The notes beneath the pieces are model-generated. The model was not told where the DNA came from. It saw only the letters and a list, made by a program, of their open reading frames with translations, and searched no databases. Positions 15,629-25,412 of a stretch of 64,000 bases of DNA are shown piece after piece. The translations under genes were made by a program, and so were the position numbers. The stretch lies in the IMG/VR virus record IMGVR_UViG_3300022693_000799, positions 124,001 to 188,000 of that record; one strand, 5' to 3'. The first letter of the stretch is position 1, and each line of letters opens with the position of its first letter. Source of the DNA: a virus.

Positions 15629-17245
15629 ATGGATCAATATTTATTTACACACATACACGAGCAACATGTGCCTAAGTTCAATCCCCTTTTGGCGGAAGGA
15701 TTGGTCGTAGAGCAGATGCGTGGAGTCGAGGAATACATCGACCATGTGTGGAAATGTGCAGCAAGAAGCTTTCCAGAGGGATTTACGTACGATGGAGAGT
15801 ACAAACGAGCGACACCAGAGCAGCAGTATAACTACATGACGCGCAAGCGTTCATCGCGTGCTGAGTTTAATCTAGCACCTAGTGACTTCTACGCTGTTCA
15901 ATTTAACTTCAGCTATCAAGGCCAGAAGTTATTCCCACGTCTGTTACAACTTCCGTTTGTTGGACCAGGTGGTTTAATACGTGTAAATGGTTCTAAGTAT
16001 GTTATCAATCCTGTCATGGTTGATAATCTTTTCTCTGTTGATGATGGTAAACTATTCGTTGCGTTAACACGTGACAAACTTACCTTTGAGAGGGTCACGC
16101 ACAACCTGGTCATCGATGGTGTAAAAGAAACCTTAAGTATCCCATGGAGTACTATTTACCATTTACGCCAGAAAGATAAAAACTCTAAGATTATCTACAT
16201 GGGTGGACTCCGCCTAAATATGGTAAGTACCTTAGGTCATTATCTGTTTTGTAAATACGGGGTAACGGAAACCTTCAAACGTTTCTGCGGTATGGATGTA
16301 GTGGTGGGTGATCGTAACACGATTAACGAGCAAACCCACCCTAAGTCTGAATGGATGATTGTAGAGAGCTTACATTTACAGCCTATTAGCGTTAAGGGTA
16401 AGGGCTACAGACCTACTCAAATACGTGTAGCGTGTAAACGTGATCAACGCAGTCAACTATCAGACAACCTACTTGCAACCTTCTTCTACTTAGCAGATCA
16501 TTTTACTCAGCGTATTCGTCCGGAGTACATTGACGATACACGTTTATGGCGTGTGTTGATGGGACATGTTATCTTCAAGAGTAAAGTGAATGAAGGAAGG
16601 CTCTTAGAGGACATCGACGCTCACCTGGTGAGTCTAGATTACTACATTGATGGATTGGTACAGATGAACCTTGAGAAGGAAGGGGTAGAGTGTAAAGACA
16701 TTTACGCACTATTTGCTTATATCATCGAAACCATGAATGAGATTATAGTCACAACGGACGTTTCTAACCTATACGGTAAGAAGCTAACAACATTGAGATA
16801 TATATTACTAGATGTGATAAAGGCTATATTCAATTTCACCTTCAAGCTAAACTCCAATAAAAATAAAACACTAACGAGTAAAGACATCGAGAAACTAATG
16901 GATAAGTATCTTAAGTTTGATACCATCCGTAAGATTAACACCGGCCATGGTGAAGTAAGTTCACTATCTACCGCAGGTGATAACCTTATGTTTAAGATGA
17001 CTAACAAAGTAGTGCCTCAGACCGATGCGACTGGCTCTCGTAACGGTACGAAGACTAAACCATCTAGGTTACTGCATGCCTCGCTAGCAGAAGTATGTAG
17101 TTATGGTAATCAGCCTAGTTCCTGCCCAACAGGCCATGGTCAGATTAACCCTTACTTAAATGTAACACCTGATGGTGAGATTATACCTAATCCAGAGTTT
17201 GCCGATTTGATTGACTCAGTACAAGCTAAAATTGCACGCACGTAA
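15629..17245 (+). CDS. RNA polymerase beta subunit, N-terminal part (phiKZ gp123-like)
   Basis: This gene encodes 538 aa, with CGGAGGATG before the ATG. Jumbo phages of the phiKZ type encode split multisubunit RNA polymerases. LLQLPFVGPGGLIRVNGSKYVINPVMVDNLF near residues 109-140 resembles the beta protrusion region, where cellular beta has a GxFIINGxERV motif. The C-terminal third includes KKLTTLRYILLDVIKAIF and a basic RNGTKTKPSRLLHASLAEV. Its length and position downstream of the capsid gene match phiKZ gp123 of the non-virion polymerase as I recall it. The catalytic beta C-terminal half and both beta-prime parts are not in this window. Assignment is by motif and synteny. Structure prediction against beta would test it. 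Confidence 0.7.
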   Translation: MDQYLFTHIHEQHVPKFNPLLAEGLVVEQMRGVEEYIDHVWKCAARSFPEGFTYDGEYKRATPEQQYNYMTRKRSSRAEFNLAPSDFYAVQFNFSYQGQKLFPRLLQLPFVGPGGLIRVNGSKYVINPVMVDNLFSVDDGKLFVALTRDKLTFERVTHNLVIDGVKETLSIPWSTIYHLRQKDKNSKIIYMGGLRLNMVSTLGHYLFCKYGVTETFKRFCGMDVVVGDRNTINEQTHPKSEWMIVESLHLQPISVKGKGYRPTQIRVACKRDQRSQLSDNLLATFFYLADHFTQRIRPEYIDDTRLWRVLMGHVIFKSKVNEGRLLEDIDAHLVSLDYYIDGLVQMNLEKEGVECKDIYALFAYIIETMNEIIVTTDVSNLYGKKLTTLRYILLDVIKAIFNFTFKLNSNKNKTLTSKDIEKLMDKYLKFDTIRKINTGHGEVSSLSTAGDNLMFKMTNKVVPQTDATGSRNGTKTKPSRLLHASLAEVCSYGNQPSSCPTGHGQINPYLNVTPDGEIIPNPEFADLIDSVQAKIART

Positions 17246-17292
17246 CAATCAGACTGTAAACACACTACCGACAAAAAACAACGAGGTCTCTT

Positions 17293-19392
17293 ATGTACCC
17301 CGGTAATTTACCCTTTGATCCTAACGTACCTAATCAGCAGTTCTTTATTCAAGGACTGCCGTATTCAGTACCTGGTCGTAATCCCCCTAACGGATTCCCA
17401 ATGCAGTTGGGTCCAGATGCATTTAGAATGCTGGACGGCTACCTACGCCATAACTTACAAGAGCAGGCAACACGTAATCCTCTGCGTGTGTTCTTGTATA
17501 ATCAAATGGCGAACAACATGTATAACAACCAAGCATACGAGGATATGCTTATTTCATCTGGCGGCTTCTTAGAACTTGTAATGAGTTCAGGTAATCAAAA
17601 CCTAGAAGGTGCTTGTCAGATGGTTGCCCAGAAAATGACAGGGATCTACGCATCGGTTAACGCAATACAGTTCCAACCGTTGCAGCAATTGGTGCAGGAT
17701 CCAAACATCATCAATTCTGTACAGTCCACACTTGCTGAGTTTGAACAATTGAAGCAGCAGATTATGCAGTTTCAAAATCAACAGCAAGGTGGTGGTCGTC
17801 AGTGGGGCAATCAAGGTGGTGGTTTTAACCAAGGTGGTTTTAATCAAGGCGGGGGCTACAATCAAGGTGGTTATGGCTATAACCAGGGCGGTGGCGATCG
17901 CTATGCCCCGCGTACAAGTGGATTTAACTCAACGAGTGGGTTCAATAGTCAGTCAAACTATCAGGGTAATAACTATGGCGGTATGAATAACGGTGGTTCA
18001 TCGATGTTCACTAACCAGCGCACACCTGCTCGTTCGACAGTAGATACTGGTCGTCGTGGTGGATTGCACAACTACGAAGAAGTCGATGTGGGTAAGACGG
18101 ATAAGAAACCAGCTACCAACACCGTAGAATCTTTTGGGCGTGGTCGCTGGGATACCCCTGAGATTAAACCTGCTGAAGATGTGTCGTTTGACAATGAGTT
18201 ATCGTCTAAGTACGACGCACCGCTATACTACACTGATCTAGCTGCCGGTATGAGTACATTACCTACTCTACCTGTTAACATTTTACACAACCCTAACACA
18301 CACGAACGTATTTACTTACCGCACAAAGACGGTTACGTCGTGGAAGTCATTAAAGAAAAAGGTGAATTCATGGATTACGAACAGCACGAATTAGATAAAG
18401 CCCTTACTACTCAAAATCTAGGTAAGCCTAGTGGTTCTCCTCAAGGTGACGGATGGGGGAACTACCATTACGTAAACGCCACAGCGACAATCCTATCGGA
18501 TGAGGCTGAGGAGGATGAGATGGTCCCAGCAGTACAGCTTAACAATCTAATTGATGCGCATTCTGATCAACAAGCCGAGTTCTATTTGCGTCAAGCGTTG
18601 ATCAGCAAGAACATCAAGATCCCTGAGGACGCTATCTTGGAATTCCAATATCGTCAGTTAAAACCGATTGCTTATCGTGTTGATCGCGAAGGAGCAAATG
18701 ATCTGGTTGCAGCAGAGACGATGGGTGATTTCATTAAGACTATGAACGGCTTAGATATGCCTGAGCGTTTCTGTGGTCAAATTGCTAATCGCGCTATCAG
18801 CATTATCAACGATGCACTTAACTACTCGCTGTCTATTGATTGGACTATAGATGAGTTAGCTGACTTCGATGATCTATTAACTGAAATCGAAAATGAACAC
18901 GGTGAGCGTACGCGCAAACTGTTTGAAGATAAAGTTAACGATCTACTATCGCTTATCTTCTCTGCTGTCCCTGCAGGTGATGTAAGTAACTATCTACAAT
19001 CTACCTACGATGCTGAGCGTCTTAAAGACAACATTGTAGAATTGGCAGAAGCTACCGACTTATCGGGCTTTGTAGAAAACATCGAAGACCCAGACATCTT
19101 AGATCTAACCAAAGAAGACTACGCTGTGGTATTCCTAGCAGATGTCATCTCTATTACTCAGGTTCCTTGGAGCCTTAAAGAAATGGAGCTTAACATCTCT
19201 AAAGAAACACCTATTGCATCGGTCAAACAATCCGTTAACCCAACTGAGTTTAAAGTGTTAAAAGATCTATTCTCTCGCACAGGCGAGTTGAACGTACGTC
19301 ATTACTTCATCGACACTATCGATGGGTACCGCCTAAAAGTACTGCCAGGCTGGCTAAGTAAAGACTACTACGCATTGGGACTGTGGGGATAA
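17293..19392 (+). CDS. structural-type protein with Gln/Gly/Asn-rich disordered region
   Basis: This gene encodes 699 aa, with ACGAGG before the ATG. There are three parts. The N-terminal ~155 residues form a helical Gln/Asn-rich domain. Residues ~158-245 are a low-complexity region of NQGG(F/Y) repeats with Tyr, Phe, Arg and Ser, of prion-like composition. The C-terminal ~440 residues form an acidic globular part (for example IDWTIDELADFDDLLTEIEN). I do not recognise the family. Low-complexity regions of this kind often drive condensation or bind single-stranded nucleic acid. Its position between polymerase beta and portal suggests a virion or morphogenesis protein. A terminator follows. Confidence 0.65.
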   Translation: MYPGNLPFDPNVPNQQFFIQGLPYSVPGRNPPNGFPMQLGPDAFRMLDGYLRHNLQEQATRNPLRVFLYNQMANNMYNNQAYEDMLISSGGFLELVMSSGNQNLEGACQMVAQKMTGIYASVNAIQFQPLQQLVQDPNIINSVQSTLAEFEQLKQQIMQFQNQQQGGGRQWGNQGGGFNQGGFNQGGGYNQGGYGYNQGGGDRYAPRTSGFNSTSGFNSQSNYQGNNYGGMNNGGSSMFTNQRTPARSTVDTGRRGGLHNYEEVDVGKTDKKPATNTVESFGRGRWDTPEIKPAEDVSFDNELSSKYDAPLYYTDLAAGMSTLPTLPVNILHNPNTHERIYLPHKDGYVVEVIKEKGEFMDYEQHELDKALTTQNLGKPSGSPQGDGWGNYHYVNATATILSDEAEEDEMVPAVQLNNLIDAHSDQQAEFYLRQALISKNIKIPEDAILEFQYRQLKPIAYRVDREGANDLVAAETMGDFIKTMNGLDMPERFCGQIANRAISIINDALNYSLSIDWTIDELADFDDLLTEIENEHGERTRKLFEDKVNDLLSLIFSAVPAGDVSNYLQSTYDAERLKDNIVELAEATDLSGFVENIEDPDILDLTKEDYAVVFLADVISITQVPWSLKEMELNISKETPIASVKQSVNPTEFKVLKDLFSRTGELNVRHYFIDTIDGYRLKVLPGWLSKDYYALGLWG

Positions 19393-19449
19393 TAACCCAC
19401 ACGTCACTACCCCTTTAAAAGGGCGTCTGGTGTTAGGGCCAGACATTTT

Positions 19450-19480
19450 GGAGAGGGGGTTTTGCCCTCTCCATTTTTTT
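19450..19480 (+). terminator. intrinsic terminator
   Basis: A perfect 8-bp stem GGAGAGGG / CCCTCTCC (19450-19457, 19465-19472) is followed by ATTTTTTT. A weaker GTCTGG / CCAGAC hairpin precedes it. Confidence 0.85.
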
Positions 19481-19510
19481 GTCTTCAATTATAAAAATAA
19501 GGAATGTCTC

Positions 19511-19711
19511 ATGTTCTCTAAACCCCGTATGGATGCTGCTCTAGTAGCAGCTATGGCTTCTTCTTTTTCTAATGCTCCAATTACAGCTAAACGATCTAGT
19601 TCCGGTAGGGTCAGGTTAGAGGACGAGGCTGCTCGCAATAAACGCATTAAAGGACGTAAGCGTGCTAAAGTAGCAAGACAACAGCGACGTCGTAACCGTA
19701 AGTCCGATTAA
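19511..19711 (+). CDS. small very basic protein
   Basis: This gene encodes 66 aa from the ATG at 19511, with AAGGA 7 nt upstream. The longer frame from 19430 runs through the terminator and is not used. The N-terminal half is Ala/Ser-rich (MDAALVAAMASSFSNA) and the C-terminal half is strongly basic (KRIKGRKRAKVARQQRRRNR), like a nucleic-acid-binding tail. It could be a DNA- or RNA-binding virion or regulatory protein, by composition only. It is the last + strand gene before the convergent portal gene. Confidence 0.6.
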   Translation: MFSKPRMDAALVAAMASSFSNAPITAKRSSSGRVRLEDEAARNKRIKGRKRAKVARQQRRRNRKSD

Positions 19712-19731
19712 AGCGCCTGTATCCCATTGTG

Positions 19732-19777
19732 ACGGCATAAAGTAGGGTAGGTGATCCTACCCTACAACTTATGCGTT
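19732..19777. terminator. bidirectional terminator with inverted boxes
   Basis: A perfect 10-bp stem GTAGGGTAGG / CCTACCCTAC (19742-19751, 19756-19765) with a TGAT loop is flanked by ACGGCATAA on the left and TTATGCGTT on the right. It separates a convergent pair: the small basic protein (+) and the portal (-). Confidence 0.85.
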
Positions 19778-22451
19778 AAAGTGGTGGTAGATCGTCATCA
19801 GCACCCGGTTCTTCACTAGGTGGTGTTTCAGATTCTTCTTCACTTTCTAGGTCTTCAGGGATGTCTGTATTGTCATCTACAGCTTCCTCTGCTTCCTCTT
19901 CCTCCCCATTACCTTCAAGCTTAGCTTTAAGCGCTTCTAACTCTTCTTGTAATGATTGGATCATTGCATCTTTCTCTTCTGCTGCTTGTGTATCCTTATC
20001 CTGATCAGCATCCAAGTTACTTTGTGCTTTACGCCCTTCCTTACGCATCATCCTTAATAGTTTCTGCATTGGTCCAAGAATGGCTTCAGCGTGGTCTTTA
20101 TGCACAGTTACAATATCAAAACTATCCACTGAACCATCATTAACCATCCCGTCAAGTTCTGGCATGATGTTATTCTTACGTAACCATTGACGCTGGAAGT
20201 AACTACGCAGAGCTGCGATGGTTCCTTCAATACCTTCTTCAAGGTCAGAATCTAACATACCGTCAAACATCTCAGCATCTAAGTAAGCAGGAAGTGCTGC
20301 TTCAAGAAGACTGTTAAACTCTTCAAAAGACGCACCCTGATTAGCTAACTTAGCAGTATCTGGTGTAGGTAAGCTAATACGGATAGAATCGATGATTTCA
20401 GCAATTAATGATTCCACTGTGTCTATGGTACCATCTTCAGTTACATCGGTCTTACCTTGTTTAAGTTTCTTACTTAATGAAGATTCTTCAATCACATTTA
20501 CAATCTGTTCCATCAGTACCGATGAATTAGACGTAAACTTACGAATGAAGTCAGATAAGTGATCACACAGCGTGTCCTGATAAATGATAACACGTTTAGC
20601 CAGCAATAGGTTAGAACCTACCACGTTAGTAGCAAATTCAACATCTAGCGTAGAGTCTACAATCTCAGGCGCGATGTGCATCGACATGAAGTGACGATTA
20701 CGTAAGCTTTCCTCTAACCCCGTATCGACATTAACCATATTACGCTGACCATCTTCCACGTTGGTCTTGGTATTAGGATACGCAGGGTGGCCCTCTACGT
20801 TAATGTCAACTGACGAGCGCTGCAAGTAACCTGTAATGTCCGATGGATCAATAGTACCTAACGGATAGCTAAGTTGATGATTCTTAGTAAAGTTGTGCAT
20901 GATCTTCTCCACAGTACTTGCTGGATCTGGATCATCTTCATCTAAAGTAATGTTCAACTTAGTACGGTTGTTAGAGTTCTTGATACCGGCCATGGTGTTT
21001 GCAAACATGGTCATAGCGCGCAACGATGCTATAATCTTAGAACCTTCAATCAATGAACGCCCTGTACCGTCGTCGTTGTAATCAAAAGCCACATACGTCA
21101 GCAGTTCAGCAGGAATGAATAATACCTGAGTATGCATCTTACTTAATGCGCGACCAAGCATAATACGACCTACTTCGCTAGGGCATGATAATGTAGCATT
21201 CTCATTATACACGCCTGCTTCTAAACGTGCGACTAAATCGTTTTCGATTAGAGATGTATAAGAGGCAATGATTTCTGACTCAGTACGATCAGCAATGTTA
21301 CTACGTTCACCGTACATGCCTTGACGTACTTGCTCTATAAGCTCACTCGTGCCTTCGTTTTCTTTTTTCAAACGTTGCTTTAAATTAGTGAAGTATTTAG
21401 AATCTTTAGCACGTGTAACCGGGTTACCATTCTTGTCCAATAGCACATAGTAACCAACATGGTTAGATGGATCAGACGGAACGTGCACCGGAATGACAGA
21501 TTCACTAGGTAACTTCATCACCAGCGGATGACCTACTGCTTCACGGTTAAGCGCCTCGGAGGTCTGTAGCTGCACGGCAGAGCGCTGGGTGTAGACACGA
21601 CGACGATACGCCGATTTAAGCACAGTTGGTTTGTCTTCTCCCTGCTTGCCACGCCACGACTCTAACCCAACCTTTACACCCGCAACGCCTCTGTTTTGAA
21701 ACGTATCCGCCACTGCGTGTTGACGTGCCTTTGTTAACAATGCAGGTACTTTAAGTGCGTTAAAGTTATCTGTCACTGTGGTATAAGGGTTAAAATTATC
21801 AAATTTATCAGGCGCGGTATTGGCGCTAAATAAACTCTCTATGCCAATGCTGGTTTTCTTGCCACCACTATTAGGGTTACCTAACAGTCCCAGAGGGCGA
21901 ACACTGGTAGTATCTTTAGTGAAAAAAGACTTCACGCTTTCTGTAGATACCTGGTCGTTGCTGTTAATTACATCATCTAACGTGTTCTCAGGTATAACAG
22001 CAATGGGATAACTACCTGTCTTAAATAACGCGTCTTGCAATATACTACTGAGGCGACGTTTAAGACCAAACTCGGTGATGAAATAATTCTGCACAATCTT
22101 TATGACACTAGCCGCTATATCAGCAGCCTCACCAGATACGCTGGAGGTGAAGTTGATGTCTGTAGAGATCATGTCTTTAGGCGAAAGTATTGACGATACT
22201 AATACTTGCATCGCCATTTCGGTATCAGGCAGAATTTCAAATATGGCTCTAGCATCGTTAATGTTAGTGGCTATCTCATTAGAAATAGTTTCCATGACAT
22301 TCATTGAAGGCGCTTTTGTTTTTCTAGGCGGCTCTCCATCTGATTGCGTAGGATTAACTATTTTATCAATGATGCTTTTAGTTTCGGCCGACATCCCTTG
22401 ATCAGCGTCATGGCGGGGATGGGAGTGTTTGCGAATATGTTCTGTTGCCAT
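19776..22451 (-). CDS. portal protein, phiKZ gp129-like
   Basis: This gene encodes 891 aa. It is a probable portal vertex protein, the dodecameric DNA channel of the capsid. The N-terminal 60 residues look disordered. A helical region with DARAIFEILPDTEMAMQVLV and SSILSPKDMI (near residues 67-94) resembles the opening of T4-type portals. The middle contains PAELLTYVAFDYNDDGTGRS and a helical stem region around ESLRNRHFMSMHIAPEIVDS. The C-terminal ~110 residues are a coiled coil followed by a very acidic tail. Size and place near the capsid gene match phiKZ-like portals. It is on the opposite strand from the capsid gene. I saw no terminase in this window. Confidence 0.7.
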   Translation of the reverse strand: MATEHIRKHSHPRHDADQGMSAETKSIIDKIVNPTQSDGEPPRKTKAPSMNVMETISNEIATNINDARAIFEILPDTEMAMQVLVSSILSPKDMISTDINFTSSVSGEAADIAASVIKIVQNYFITEFGLKRRLSSILQDALFKTGSYPIAVIPENTLDDVINSNDQVSTESVKSFFTKDTTSVRPLGLLGNPNSGGKKTSIGIESLFSANTAPDKFDNFNPYTTVTDNFNALKVPALLTKARQHAVADTFQNRGVAGVKVGLESWRGKQGEDKPTVLKSAYRRRVYTQRSAVQLQTSEALNREAVGHPLVMKLPSESVIPVHVPSDPSNHVGYYVLLDKNGNPVTRAKDSKYFTNLKQRLKKENEGTSELIEQVRQGMYGERSNIADRTESEIIASYTSLIENDLVARLEAGVYNENATLSCPSEVGRIMLGRALSKMHTQVLFIPAELLTYVAFDYNDDGTGRSLIEGSKIIASLRAMTMFANTMAGIKNSNNRTKLNITLDEDDPDPASTVEKIMHNFTKNHQLSYPLGTIDPSDITGYLQRSSVDINVEGHPAYPNTKTNVEDGQRNMVNVDTGLEESLRNRHFMSMHIAPEIVDSTLDVEFATNVVGSNLLLAKRVIIYQDTLCDHLSDFIRKFTSNSSVLMEQIVNVIEESSLSKKLKQGKTDVTEDGTIDTVESLIAEIIDSIRISLPTPDTAKLANQGASFEEFNSLLEAALPAYLDAEMFDGMLDSDLEEGIEGTIAALRSYFQRQWLRKNNIMPELDGMVNDGSVDSFDIVTVHKDHAEAILGPMQKLLRMMRKEGRKAQSNLDADQDKDTQAAEEKDAMIQSLQEELEALKAKLEGNGEEEEAEEAVDDNTDIPEDLESEEESETPPSEEPGADDDLPPL

Positions 22452-22492
22452 TGTGTAATTACCTATAACTGTAATAAAGAGCGAAGTACAAT

Positions 22493-24577
22493 ATGTCTGA
22501 CTCTACCTACGATCTTTATCGACAAAGCTGTATTAATCTAGCCCGTTCGATTATTTTAAAATCCAGCGAAGTCGCATCTGCTATAAATGCAGAACTTAAC
22601 CTGCTTGGGGTAGAAGTTGATGAAACGGACCCGAGTACATGGAAATATTATTTAAATTTAAGCGGTCAATACCATCCTTTTGACGAACCGATGACGGTAA
22701 CATCACTTGATACTTTAGAGGTCATAGCATTCACTCGAGAGAGTTTAGAGATACACCGCTCTACGGCGAAAGCGTATACCTTTAATAGCGATGCGTATCT
22801 GTCTTTGCTTGCCCGCTATCCTGATCAAGAAACGTTAATCCGTGGTATTGTTAATCCGGTTGATATAGATACGGCTATTGCCGCTTCCGATTGGGATATT
22901 CTTTTTTATAACAATGACCTTGTTGAGATTAATGAGGCTGATTTAATTAGCCGTATACAGAATTGGATACATCGCCATATGCTACGGTGGCATATTAACG
23001 ATTACACGTTAAGTGATGATCTTTATCTAGCAAGCGCCATAGGTGTGATGTTCAGTCACCTACCTAATGCTATTATCAACATACGGTTAGATAACGCTAA
23101 GACGTACAAGGCCCATAGTTATCACGTATGGACCTACCTAGCAGGTCATGGTGGTTTGAGTGGTTATCGTGAAAGCCTTAATACCGCGCAGGCTTTGTTC
23201 TTATATAGAAACATCCGATACATCTATAAGAACTCAGGGAAGACATCAACGTTTAGACTGTTAATTGAGAATCTATTAACCAAACGTGGTCTACCTTTAT
23301 ACGCCTACGACCTACGTCATCGTACGGACAGTTTACCTGATTCAATACGTCCAGAGATTGACGTTATTCGTTATCCACTTAACGACTCTCTAGTTAGCGC
23401 TGATGCAATACAAATCTATACACCCGATGAACTGACTGAATTGGTTCGTAACTTTGCGCCTGATAATGGGCTTAACGCAGAGGAACTCACAGATGAGTGG
23501 GTGTTGAAGATGCAGCGCTCAGGCAGAGACCGTGTCTTAACTAAAGTGGTAGAATCAGTAGTAGAGATCAACGATAGCTTTGAAGCTGTTGACATCAACC
23601 AACTATTACTTGAACATTGGGTTTATTTATCTAACATCAACGTCTATAGTGGTAACGTAACATTAGTTAACCCGCATAGCGGTAACATACTTCAAATAAG
23701 TGCAGCTGATGCATTTATATTGTACATGTATCTGTTTAACCGCACACTAGGCGTAACATTAGATAAAATCCCTACCTTTACTACGTTCTTAACAGTAGAA
23801 CCAGTAATGCAGGATTGGGATACATTCACCGAAGGACTGAATCCTAAATATGTAGAACCATATCGTGATTTATTCTTAAGTTTACCTACCACGTCTAACA
23901 TTATCAACGCCGAAGGCTTCTTTGAACATGTTCACGATGTATATACGGTACTTGCCTCTATCTTAACGGCCTCTAATATGGCTAGCAAGATCGAAGAGAA
24001 AGCAGAATTACGTATTCTGTTTAATCGATTAACTAAATCTAAGACTATCACGCTTAGCAATATAGAAACTTACGATCAATGGTTATTTGTTAACGATATT
24101 GATGTTGAAGAGATTAGCATTACAGATGCACAAGCATTTATGGATATTATTGTAGAGACGTCCACAGGTAGCGATGCATCTACAGATACCACCGCGCAGG
24201 CTATACAAAACGCGCTAGTGTCTATTTTGAACCAGCTAACCAGTTACGATATTAACGTCGTATCAACATTGTTAGGTCAGAATTCATTTAATGTAGATAC
24301 TAGTAGATTCAAGATCTCTGAATTGGATATATCTGGCTCACATAACGACGGTGACTACGATTCTACACTTCGTGTCAAAGACGCATCTCTACATGCAGAC
24401 ATGGGTTCCATCGATATTGAACCAGGCGTGTTAAGGTTAAATGACACAAGCCAATCGTATGCACAGTTCTCCATTAACCAATTAGATACTGCAACACTTC
24501 ACACCCGTGCTAAGACTTTAGGTTCTATACGCATTGCAAACGTTGAAGTCGCCGTAAAGGAAATAACACATGACTAA
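22493..24577 (+). CDS. virion structural protein
   Basis: This gene encodes 694 aa. It is divergent from the portal gene with a 41-nt gap. The N-terminal region is helical, the middle contains RYIYKNSGKTSTFRLLIENL near residue 240, and the C-terminal ~90 residues (from about residue 600) become beta-rich and Ser/Asp-rich (SELDISGSHNDGDYDSTLRV). I recognise no enzymatic motif. Size, low cysteine content and position beside the portal, coupled to another structural gene, suggest a tail or baseplate component of phiKZ type, by context. It overlaps the next gene by 8 nt. Confidence 0.6.
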   Translation: MSDSTYDLYRQSCINLARSIILKSSEVASAINAELNLLGVEVDETDPSTWKYYLNLSGQYHPFDEPMTVTSLDTLEVIAFTRESLEIHRSTAKAYTFNSDAYLSLLARYPDQETLIRGIVNPVDIDTAIAASDWDILFYNNDLVEINEADLISRIQNWIHRHMLRWHINDYTLSDDLYLASAIGVMFSHLPNAIINIRLDNAKTYKAHSYHVWTYLAGHGGLSGYRESLNTAQALFLYRNIRYIYKNSGKTSTFRLLIENLLTKRGLPLYAYDLRHRTDSLPDSIRPEIDVIRYPLNDSLVSADAIQIYTPDELTELVRNFAPDNGLNAEELTDEWVLKMQRSGRDRVLTKVVESVVEINDSFEAVDINQLLLEHWVYLSNINVYSGNVTLVNPHSGNILQISAADAFILYMYLFNRTLGVTLDKIPTFTTFLTVEPVMQDWDTFTEGLNPKYVEPYRDLFLSLPTTSNIINAEGFFEHVHDVYTVLASILTASNMASKIEEKAELRILFNRLTKSKTITLSNIETYDQWLFVNDIDVEEISITDAQAFMDIIVETSTGSDASTDTTAQAIQNALVSILNQLTSYDINVVSTLLGQNSFNVDTSRFKISELDISGSHNDGDYDSTLRVKDASLHADMGSIDIEPGVLRLNDTSQSYAQFSINQLDTATLHTRAKTLGSIRIANVEVAVKEITHD

Positions 24578-25403
24578 TGTAACACGTACCATCTACGCCA
24601 GTGCGCTTCAATCAGCACAGGTTTTAGGTATTCCCTACGACATCGTAGATAATACCACACTAAATGAAAAGTTTGGTATTCTCGATGGCATCCATCCAAC
24701 CGGAGGCTATCCGGTAATGCAGTACCTAGCAATCGGACGTGGTGGTCATAGAAACGCCAGTGGCGCAGACGGTGCATCGCTTACGCGTTTAAATACCCAC
24801 AGAGCATCTGACGCGGCGTTATTTAAACACCTACCCTTTGTATTACGCGAGGTAGATAATGACCTTACCGCAGCACAGCGTGCCCGTTACGGCATGCGTC
24901 GCGAAGAAACTATTGACGGTGTTAATTACATCGCCTATTACTTACTGCGCATCGATAACACTAACGTGGATATTGATTACAACCGTGTAACTGTTACTGA
25001 CGGTGATCAGTCAACTGTTCCATATACGCCGTCTTCAAGCGACTTGAGTCCAACGCCAACTGAAGTATCACCTACGGGTATTAACGTGTCTGATGGTGAG
25101 TACCTGACCGCCTCTGCAGGTATCACGCTTAACTTCACTAGCGACATTATCAACGAAATCGTTAATGCTGCTAAAATTATCTATGGTGAAGAAGAGTACG
25201 CGACGTTATCTGAGATAGGTTTGGTATCTGGTCAGGACTACACACACAGCGCTACTAACAGCGAAGGTGGTTCATTCACTTACGCTGAAGTTATTGCCGC
25301 GCAGGTTAACACGCACATCACCATGCATCAGCAGTTATGGTTGTTAAATAACAGCTTAACGCTTGAGTTTAATCTAGGTGGTACTGAATCATTATCAATC
25401 TAA
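24570..25403 (+). CDS. virion structural protein
   Basis: This gene encodes 277 aa, with AAAGGAAATAACAC before the ATG. It overlaps the preceding structural gene by 8 nt, so the two products are likely made together. The N-terminal ~150 residues contain HPTGGYPVMQYLAIGRGGH and a region of charged helices. A Thr/Ser/Pro-rich linker (TPSSSDLSPTPTEVSPTG) follows, then a C-terminal helical part. The Gly-rich segment and linker are typical of tail-associated proteins. No enzymatic motif is visible. The call is by context. Confidence 0.6.
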   Translation: MTNVTRTIYASALQSAQVLGIPYDIVDNTTLNEKFGILDGIHPTGGYPVMQYLAIGRGGHRNASGADGASLTRLNTHRASDAALFKHLPFVLREVDNDLTAAQRARYGMRREETIDGVNYIAYYLLRIDNTNVDIDYNRVTVTDGDQSTVPYTPSSSDLSPTPTEVSPTGINVSDGEYLTASAGITLNFTSDIINEIVNAAKIIYGEEEYATLSEIGLVSGQDYTHSATNSEGGSFTYAEVIAAQVNTHITMHQQLWLLNNSLTLEFNLGGTESLSI

Positions 25404-25412
25404 GGTGATGAC

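Noticed and set aside
16801-16808. TATATTAC inside the polymerase beta gene
   Set aside because: It lies within a coding sequence, with no downstream start at the usual distance and no ACCT prefix. An eight-base word is expected a few times by chance in AT-leaning DNA of this length.
17789-17986. Alternative-frame product across the NQGG repeat
   Set aside because: The frame is open only because of the repeat composition. It has no ribosome site, and the main frame is supported on both sides.
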